DNA of 64,000 nucleotides from NCBI GenBank assembly GCA_025738555.1, contig JAOVFP010000006.1, positions 6,200,001 through 6,264,000 on the forward strand, written 5' to 3'. A program made the position numbers and the translations under genes. The notes below the pieces were generated by a model. That model was not told where the DNA came from. It saw only the letters and a list, made by a program, of their open reading frames with translations, and made no database searches. This DNA comes from Cyathus striatus. Lineage: Eukaryota; Basidiomycota; Agaricomycetes; Agaricales; Nidulariaceae. This document shows, piece after piece, positions 56,989-64,000 of this stretch. How positions within the stretch are numbered: position 1 is the stretch's first letter; each line of letters starts with the position of its first letter.

Positions 56989-57619
56989 GAACGTGGTACG
57001 GTAATGAAAGCACAAGTGTTCTTACATGTGTAGATCTTACCACGCATGTCTCTCGAGATTGGTTGTGGTCGAGACTGGTCAACTTGAGACACGAGTAATT
57101 AGTATACATCCTGCATGTCTGCATTAGTACGATTGACGCTGCACAATCAGATTCAAATGTACACCGGAGGAGAGTATCGCGGCTCCTCCAATGACAGGCT
57201 GCAGAGGAGCTTCTTACTACAAGTTTTACTGTATAACTGACATAACTACATCGAACGGTACGCAACGTTCTACCACTCTCTTTAGTCCATATCTAATGTC
57301 CCGAATTCTCCCCAAAGTATCTAGTATATGCTACTAAGGTCCGTGGAGTTCCATTTTTTTAAGCAGTGCCAGTCCATTGCTCATGAAAATGATGTTGATT
57401 GTGACAGAGACCTAACGTTGCGAAAACCGCAAAATTCACAACACAAACACCACTCATAATTCGAATTCTGAGCCAAGTACATGTTTACATATATGTTTTC
57501 AGTTTACTAAACTGACCAAACTTCAAATGATATCGAAAGAAATGAAAACACTCGGTGAAATACATCAATGACGTCGAATGTCATCTCCATGCTTTGGACC
57601 CGGGGAATGATTGGCTTCT
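56989..57619. other. No recognised gene
   Basis: A 100-codon minus-strand frame at 56963-57265 overlaps the TIR end and shows no motif. Nothing else is visible between the TIR element and the secreted-protein gene. Confidence 0.35.
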
Positions 57620-58100
57620 TCAAGTATCGCAATCAACCTCAACAGAGAAACAGGTATCGCAAGAAGTAGGCTATTGAATACCCACCGTCAGCTATCCATG
57701 TTATGTGAAAAAAGTCGATGCTTACAACTAGATCTCCAGGAAGGGCGGCTAGATCACACAAGCATGGAATCAACGCGGATATTCCTGAAATGCACATCAT
57801 TCATTACATGTGGTATCTAGTACAATGAAGTGGCTACTCACCATTTTCGATGATATCTTCGATACTGATAGAAAGGCAACTAGGTGGAATGGGGGGCGTC
57901 AATCCAGGCACTGGAAATAGTGTCTTATTAGAATACACAACATTCGACCATATAGATGGCTTATATTCAGTTATAATGTCTACGGCGCAAGTGAGCACAG
58001 CTGGAAGTCCACAGCTTTGACGAGCTGCAAGGGAATTTGGATATGCGGTTGCGACAGAGGCAAGAGAAGCAGCAGCAACGACAATGGCAGAGAAACGCAT
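57620..58100 (-). CDS. Small secreted cysteine-rich protein, three exons
   Basis: Exons 58100-57842, 57784-57726 and 57670-57620 give 122 residues with introns of 57 and 55 nt (GTGAGT..CAG and GTAAGC..TAG). The N-terminus MRFSAIVVAAASLASVATAY is a clear signal peptide, cut probably after ATA at residue 19. The mature part has eight Cys (QSCGLP, LTCAVD, PSCLSI, PCLCDL, SCDTC, DCDT), with no hydrophobin CC pairs. Without the last intron the frame runs 20 codons to a different end with fewer Cys. It resembles the small secreted proteins that fungi export to the wall or host interface; the exact role is unknown. Codon use and CpG are those of the ordinary compartment. Confidence 0.72.
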
Positions 58101-58159
58101 ATTGAAAAAGACGATAATATATAGGCTTCAGAGGCTATAGAACGAAGACGAATGAGCTT

Positions 58160-60604
58160 GTTGACTAAAAGAGCAGAAGTCAAGGTCGTATTTATATTGA
58201 AAGGCGATCCCATTTTGCTGATTTCGTGTGTCTTCCCATACATCACGAGTGTTTTCACGACTCCAAGCAGACAAATGTTTGGAAATGATACTACACGCTG
58301 TCAAATACACTTTTCTGCTCACAACGGTGGGGCACCGTTTTCAGGTTTCACATTGTCCGGTCCTGCTCGACTTGTTCCTTGTGCTAACTTGTAATGGTGG
58401 TTTTGTCTTATCATGGAGTCATGAGCCATGACTTCCAATGTTTTTCTGTGGCGTTACATTGTTATTATCATTTTTTTCTGACCTGAGCCAACATCCCAGA
58501 ACTTGTTTAAATTTTCAGAAGCAGAAAACACACAGATGCGATGTTATTACTGTAAATGCACCTGGTCCCCAAGAGCCAGTGTCAATTAAGGTTGCTGTGT
58601 AACAACAGTGAGTACGTAAGCCCATATATCTAATTATCTCGCATAAGAGGTATATAATCCCTCCCTCGCCGTTTATCTGTATATATGGCTCGGTTTTTGC
58701 TAGCAAAATGAGTATCACGCAAGTAAAGCTGCAGAGATCCCGCTTTTAATTCATCATATAACTTACATATATGTAGCTGTCAGCATGGACTAATGAAGTT
58801 GATTGTGGTGGTGTTAAATATATAGCTTAGCGCGCTATGGAGTCTTCGGACCATGTCATCGAAGGGTCCATGATGGACCAATATCCTCCATCAGTTTGAG
58901 TCTGCTATCGATTAATGTGTCATATGGTCCTGTAAATAATTTCATGGGCCGGAAGGTATAATGTGCGAAACAACCCCAATATACAAGAGATTCACTAGTT
59001 CATTTCAACATTAGACAAACACTATTTTCACGTATCGATAGTCTCAATCATATTTGACACGTTTATTCTCATCCGTTCAGAATTTTTGATAGGTTGTCTT
59101 TACAATCTTTATCTTTCATAAAAAAGGACCTCAAAACATAATGCACTTTACTGCAAGCCTTCTCCAACGTGAGAGGCTGAGATTCGAGAGTCAGGTCTTC
59201 AAGGATGCTCAAGAAAGAGCACAGAGATTCAAATTAGTGCTCGCGGAGATGAATCGGATATTTTGATAACGGGTGTCATGTGGTTTGCGCACATGTTGTC
59301 GTCTTTGTTCCTAGCTTAAAAAATGTTTATTTGCAGAGCTGTCGATTAAGCTATACTATTGTGATCCGTAGGAACAACCGTGCTACTCTTTGATGTATCC
59401 TGTGGCTGAAAATACAGGCACGTGAGATATTCTGAAAATGGCACGCCGGTTGATTATGCTGTTGCGAATTCAAAATTACACAAGATGTTGCAAAGAATAT
59501 TGACGAGTTCGAAATCATTTCATTGAAAATTTATTTTATGTGAACCTACATACATGACGTGGCTTAAACACAAACTTTTCGGGGATGAAAGTTCTCAACA
59601 GTGCTGTCATGAAATAATTTGAAGTCTCGGAGGGGACAATATGGACCTGAGTCCCAGGATTATGGTGGCTGAGCGCTGAGGGGCGTTACGCTGAACCCGT
59701 TTCAAATACTTATCTCCAGTTGCACGGTCTAACTCGTTTACTACGACGACAACATAGAAGCAAACAGAGGCAAACAATAATGGTGATGAAAACATGAGAA
59801 GCATGGTGGCTGATAGTTCTCCAAGCCCATCCGCAAATCGGTGTCACATTTCACCGTTTCAGTGGAAATAGGTAGTCAAGGTATATTCGTTTACGCTATT
59901 CACGGAATTACCGGCTTCCAGATTTGGACGAGATTTTCTGTCTAAAGCGGGCTTTCAAAACAAGTTCCTAACGGATTCGTTTTCAATGCTATCGATGCGT
60001 TTTCCGGTATATGTAGTATCCTAAACACTGAGAATTATGCCTGATAGTATCATGCGGGCACTGTAACGCTCATATTATCGATTTCGGTTCTGACTTGGAA
60101 GGTAAGAGTTGAGAGATCTGCCATTTAAGCTATGGTAGTATGATCTGTTGGTGTAGCGGATTCCAAATGTGATTTCGCTATGTTTCCGACTGTCGCTGAG
60201 ACATCAAATGAAGTATCACGGGAGAAGCATCCATGGCCGCCAGACCTCTGTCAGTTCCAGATCTTCATTTAGACTTTGGACGTATGTCTTCTCGAAATCG
60301 TGTGGAATATTTATCAATACTTATTGTGTTAGGGTTATCTACTCGGTAGTAGAAATGTCAAGAAAAAAGGTCTTGAATTAGAGCAGAAAGATATTATACG
60401 ATGTCTTTAATGCTGTCATGTTGTCTATTGCTGAGAGTCAGACAAACAATAGCTCCTTAGGTTACATACATACACAGATTACAGTTGAAAAGGGAGAACT
60501 TACAACTTCCACTTTACATGTTTTACACTGTAATATGTATTTTCCTTCGCTCTTGCGCGTCTACGCAAGCAATCAACTAAACCTGGATCGTCTTTGCGAG
60601 TGAA
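58160..60604. other. Long stretch with only weak frames
   Basis: A 65-codon minus-strand frame at 59607-59804 begins MLLMFSSPLLFASVCFYVVV, a possible membrane or signal segment, followed by a basic region; it may be a first exon. Frames at 60169-60381 and 60418-60603 show nothing known. No repeat with visible ends was found, so this may be single-copy intergenic DNA. Confidence 0.35.
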
Positions 60605-60944
60605 TCAATAGTATGAATCACGATTTCGCGGAACGCTGAGTTCCCAGTGCTCAATGAGCGCTGCAAAGGAATTGATAATGCTAAGGCCCTGGTTGATGTG
60701 TTCTGCATTCGCTGCCGAGAAGAAGGATGCTTTGGGGTGTGAGTGTTTCACATCTGAGAAGGCATTGGTGAAGGAATGAGGAATGGGAAGGGGAACATAC
60801 CATGTGGATTGAAAGTGACAATATCGAATTGCAACTGTAGAATATCCGCAAAGGTATCTCGAATGTAACTATAATGTATTTGTAATCTAGGCGGAATGCG
60901 AGGTTGTAATCTGCACATTTTCACGACATCCACACCTTCATAAT
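60605..60944 (-). CDS. Last two exons of an unidentified gene
   Basis: Exons 60944-60801 and 60753-60605 join (intron 47 nt) into a clean C-terminal segment with YEGVDVVKMCRLQPRIPPRL, FDIVTFNPHDVKHSHPKA and NSFAALIEHWELSVPRNRDS ending in YY. A TATAAG splice acceptor precedes the first exon. Upstream, the sequence passes toward an R1 copy, so the 5' part may be lost or lie in a frame I could not join. I do not recognise the protein. Confidence 0.45.
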
Positions 60945-61194
60945 CTTATAGGTGGAAAGTAGATGGGATATGCGTGAAGATGAAACTGAGAGTTTGGTTA
61001 GACGCAGGATAAGCGCGCCTTCGAATTCGGTCCGATCTGACCGGTTCGCGTGGACCCATACACAGACTATGCGAGCAACATTTTTGTTCGTCCTTGCCAA
61101 CGAACAGATCACCTGGCCCCTTATCGTCTTGGCTCATATACCTCTCATTCCAACCCAGCAATTCAAATACCCTACGAACATGGCTGCCCCACGA

Positions 61195-61940
61195 CTCGAT
61201 CTAGACCTCAACTTGTTTTTTCCTCCTGATACCCGCGCGCGAACTGGGACGTCTACCATGTTCGTTACGCCTACCACCACATCCACCAGTACTTCTGAAG
61301 TATCAACACCAGCTACGTCTAGGAGGGGAGGGGAAGATGGGACCTCCTCGCAGCAATCCAACACACAGAGCACGGCAGCGCATCCCTTGCAACACTGCAA
61401 GAAACACTCCTTTCTAAATTCTAGGGAGCATCTTCGGCTCGTCCGGCATCGAGCTTGTATGAAAAGGCGTTGTTGGGGATCTGGCTTTTATAAAAGAGGC
61501 GTATGTCTTTCCTTCCTTTCACATTGAGACGAAGCTGACGTGTTGATAGGTTGAATATACGTACTACGATACAGATATATCAACTTCTCTTCTCATACCT
61601 CACAGCATCAAACGCTGCCCACCCAGATGGCTACGACATCTCCATCGACGTGCACTTCTGAAGCAGAGTCCATTTGGGTGCGGGGATGATGATCCCGGGA
61701 CGACTGGGTACGCTATTGGAGCTGTTTGAGTATCGCGGCAATCGGGAAAGGGGGCTAGGGGGCAGGGTTGTTAATGCATGCTGGTGGGATGAGAAGGGAG
61801 TGATTGGCCGAGTGTTGGTGCTGGTGGGTGTCGTTTTTATGCTGTTCGGTTGCTCTCGATGTTTTCTCCTTGTAAGCTCATCCCCTTCGTAACTGTCCCT
61901 TTCATCTCTGCTTCCGCACTTCAAGCTTCAGCACTTCCAC
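61195..61940. repeat. Dispersed repeat R1, copy E (partial)
   Basis: Blocks shared with copies B and D are AGGAGCATCTTCGGCTCGTC-like sequence near 61430, GTATGTCTTTCCTTCC (61501), GCTGCCCACCCAGATGGCTA (61611) and the GAGTATCGCGGCAATCGGGA region (61731). The copy ends where the GTTGCC-type terminus begins. Confidence 0.6.
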
Positions 61941-61947
61941 TGTCACG

Positions 61948-62000
61948 GGCTACCATATTTTGACGTTGCCCAGATTTTGACGTTGCCAGTGAGGGAGCAC
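61948..62000. mobile_element. Single end of a GTTGCC-word TIR element
   Basis: GGGCTACCATATTTTGACGT, then GCCCAGATTTTGACGTTGCC, is the same terminus as in the elements at 2716 and 24400. The matching right end is not seen before 64000, so the element is truncated or runs past the window. Confidence 0.65.
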
Positions 62001-62024
62001 TTTACACTCACCCCCTGTTACACA

Positions 62025-62335
62025 TGGAATACATGTGTATTCCACCTTTACATGTGCACTCCATGTGCAGTTCACGTGTACTTCACATAGCTTTGGATGT
62101 ATTCAAATTCGAAAATTTCCATACAATTTTTGAATTTTTTTACACATGAAGTACACATGAACTGCACATGAAGTGCATATATATAGGTGGAATGGTGGAA
62201 TTCCACATGGAAACATATAGTGGAATTCACATGCATTTCACATGCAGTGCATATAACTACATGTATTCCACATGTATTACACATTCATAATTGAATTACG
62301 GTGCTCGGTGTATTGCACATGGAATACTTGCAATT
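62025..62335. repeat. CACATGGAATAC-word palindromic array
   Basis: Sense and antisense copies of ACACATGGAATACATGTGTA, GAAGTACACATGAACTGCAC and TGGAATTCCACATGGAA alternate over 300 bases. It has the same style as the word arrays of the TIR elements, but no TIR or TSD was found. Confidence 0.7.
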
Positions 62336-62394
62336 ATTACACTTGTTGCTTACTAAGTATAATAAAAAAGAAATAGAACACGAAAATCTGTCCA

Positions 62395-62475
62395 CAGCGG
62401 TAATCAAACCCAAGACCTAGCATATCAGCCATACAACTGTTCAATGCTGACACAACTAACTGTTCGGCCATAGTA
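62395..62475 (-). tRNA. tRNA-like fragment
   Basis: On the minus strand an A-box-like TGGCCGAACAGTTAG and a B-box-like GGGTTTGATTACC flank a GTCAGC/GGCTGAT stem. Overall order recalls the fragment at 26722-26811. Loop sizes are wrong for a functional tRNA. Confidence 0.3.
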
Positions 62476-62552
62476 CCCTTTGAATACAATGGTAAGTCAT
62501 GCTATGTATACCACCCACCCGGCTGTCAGTAACCGGTACATACCCGGGCAAT

Positions 62553-62685
62553 GCATCACCAGTGCTCACCACCAGTGCTCACCACCAGTGCTCACCACCA
62601 GTGCTCACCACCAGTGCTCACCACCAGTGCTCACCACCAGTGCTCACCACCAGTGCTCACCACCAGTGCTCACCACCAGTGTTCA
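62553..62685 (+). repeat. 13-bp tandem repeat, about 10 copies
   Basis: CCAGTGCTCACCA repeats with almost no variation, so it expanded recently. Because 13 is not a multiple of three, all frames stay open and encode the same 13-residue cycle; this produces apparent ORFs. Confidence 0.92.
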
Positions 62686-63700
62686 CTACATCAGCCATCA
62701 CCACACCAACACTCACCACACCACTCTCCAGGCACTCACTGCTCAGTGCCTGCTCCCTCCCTCTTCCCCTCCTCATCCATCCCTCCCTCTGGACCCTCTA
62801 TGCTCATCCCCTCCCTGCATGTAGAAGGCAACAACGCCGCTGGCAAGAGCAGGTGTCAACGCCATGTCGCCCAGCCCCTTCCCCTCTGTGTTGCAACAAC
62901 CACCCACAGCTCCCACCCACTCCCACCCTCTCCCATCGCATCAACAATGCTGACACACCATCGGCAACACCTTGTCACCCACCTCAAGTCACCTCAATGT
63001 TTGTGTCCTGCACCACAACTCCTGTCCCTCAAGATCTGCAGAAATGTGGCATTAACATTGCTGCTCACTAGGTACGCCATCTCTCCTTTCTCCTTACTGT
63101 CTCACTGTCTCGTGTTCCCACACTGTTGTCTATATTTCATAGATGCCCAACCTCACTTGATGATGGTGCCATGTCATTTGGCCATTTCACGAAGGCGGCG
63201 GGGCCACATTACCTGCCCCTCCTCCTCTCCTCACCAGTGCATCACCTCGGCAATGGTGCCAAGGCGTTTGCTATTTCTCGAAGATGGCGGCACCATGTCA
63301 CCCGCCCCTCCTCTTCTCGGCAATAGTGCCACGTCATTAGGCCGCTCCTCCCCTGTTCACGAAGATGGCGACGCCATGTCACCTGCCCCCTCTCTTGTCT
63401 TCCTCTCCCCCTGCTTTGTGTTGGCAATAGTACCATCTAGCCGCCCTCTGCTGTTTTGTGAAGATGGTGACGCAACACCACCCACCCACCCTCTCTTCCT
63501 CCTATGCATCTCCAGCGGTATGGAGGCCATTGCCCTGTCTCCCACAACCACCACACCTCCTTTCTCCCTCTCAACCAAGTGACCACCATCGTTCACATGT
63601 CGCCGAGCCCATGTTCACCACCACCACCCCGTCACCACCCTGTCACCACAACCCCACGATCTCCATTCTACCACCTTACCTTCCACCACCACACTTTGAG
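62686..63700. repeat. Low-complexity C-rich stretch with about 90-bp degenerate units
   Basis: From 63150 the word GAAGATGGCGACGCCATGTC and relatives (GGCAATGGTGCC, ACCTGCCCCTCCTC) recur about every 80-100 bases. A long frame crosses 62551-63582 but is low in complexity and starts in the 13-bp repeat. Confidence 0.6.
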
Positions 63701-64000
63701 AGGGCAGTGAGGGGAAGAACAGCGAGGGGGGAGAACAGCGAAGGGGAGGAGAGAATGAGGGGGGGAGCAACAAGGGAGGAGAACAGCAAGGGGAGGGGGA
63801 GGAAAGTGAGGAGAGAAGAGAGAGGAGAGTGAGGAGAGGAGAATGAGGAGAGAGGAGAACAAGGAGAGGGGAGAATGAGGAGAGAGGAGGGCAAGGAGAG
63901 AGGAGGGTGAGGAGAGAGGAGGGCAAGGAGAGAGGAGGGCAAGGAGAGAGGAGGGCAAGGAGAGAGGAGGGCAAGGAGAGAGGAGGGTGAGGAGAGAGGA
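63700..64000. repeat. Polypurine minisatellite, cut by window edge
   Basis: The plus strand is nearly all G and A: AGGAGAGAGGAGGGCAAGGA and variants repeat to the last base. Long purine tracts of this kind can form triplex DNA. Minus-strand Ser/Leu/Pro frames are repeat products. Confidence 0.88.

Noticed and set aside
62551..63582. A 343-codon gene
   Set aside because: It begins in a 13-bp tandem repeat that opens all frames, is low in complexity and has no known motif.
63615..63974. Ser/Leu-rich minus-strand protein
   Set aside because: It is the translation of the polypurine minisatellite in three phases.

Overview
This window comes from a filamentous fungus, most likely a basidiomycete of the Agaricomycetes. 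The reasons are short GT-AG introns of about 45-70 nt, a KDZ-type transposase with CxC-like cysteine clusters, a DUF6589-type relic, a basidiomycete-style NACHT (NLR) relic, a Ty1/copia gag with a zinc knuckle, and a very high load of nested transposons. The species cannot be read from the sequence. No rRNA gene, convincing tRNA gene or CRISPR array is present.

The window has two compartments. From 1 to about 35.5 kb, and again after about 61.9 kb, it is transposon on transposon, poor in CpG and rich in TpG/CpA; an exception is about 21.8-24.3 kb, which keeps CpG and holds one intact-looking gene. From about 35.5 to 61.9 kb the CpG content is ordinary and genes remain: an unnamed multi-exon gene (35823-39849) split by a 2.4-kb terminal-inverted-repeat (TIR) element, a C2H2 zinc-finger gene (40222-40923), an NLR relic (48026-49138), a small secreted cysteine-rich protein gene (57620-58100, minus) and the 3' end of an unidentified gene (60605-60944, minus). 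Copies of one dispersed repeat (R1) lie in both compartments, and the copy in the CpG-poor part differs mostly by CpG to TpG/CpA changes.

The left compartment can be dissected by target-site duplications (TSDs). R1 copy A (1041-6371) is split by a 3.2-kb TIR element (2716-5951), itself split by a 1.2-kb long-TIR element (3471-4670). A DUF6589-type relic (10340-14512, minus) is split by a rearranged copia element (12173-14099) whose left end is an inverted copy of the LTR 3' end, so the insertion has two U5 ends. A MULE-like transposase relic (17541-22068, minus) is split by a TIR element (19536-20668) and by a polyadenylated retroposed sequence (21415-21797). A 1.9-kb TIR element (24282-35491) contains a 1.25-kb TIR element and an 8-kb candidate KDZ transposon (26382-34442), which carries two degraded genes and a 1.2-kb array of hairpin repeats.

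Most of the satellite-like stretches behave as interior or subterminal repeats of TIR elements. Each element is filled with its own short word (GACGTTGCC, GTACCGTGC, GAGTGTGA and others), and three different ones have 9-10 bp TSDs. That group, and the U5-ended copia insertion, are the most unusual things seen. All boundaries come from reading by eye; no alignment or database search was run.
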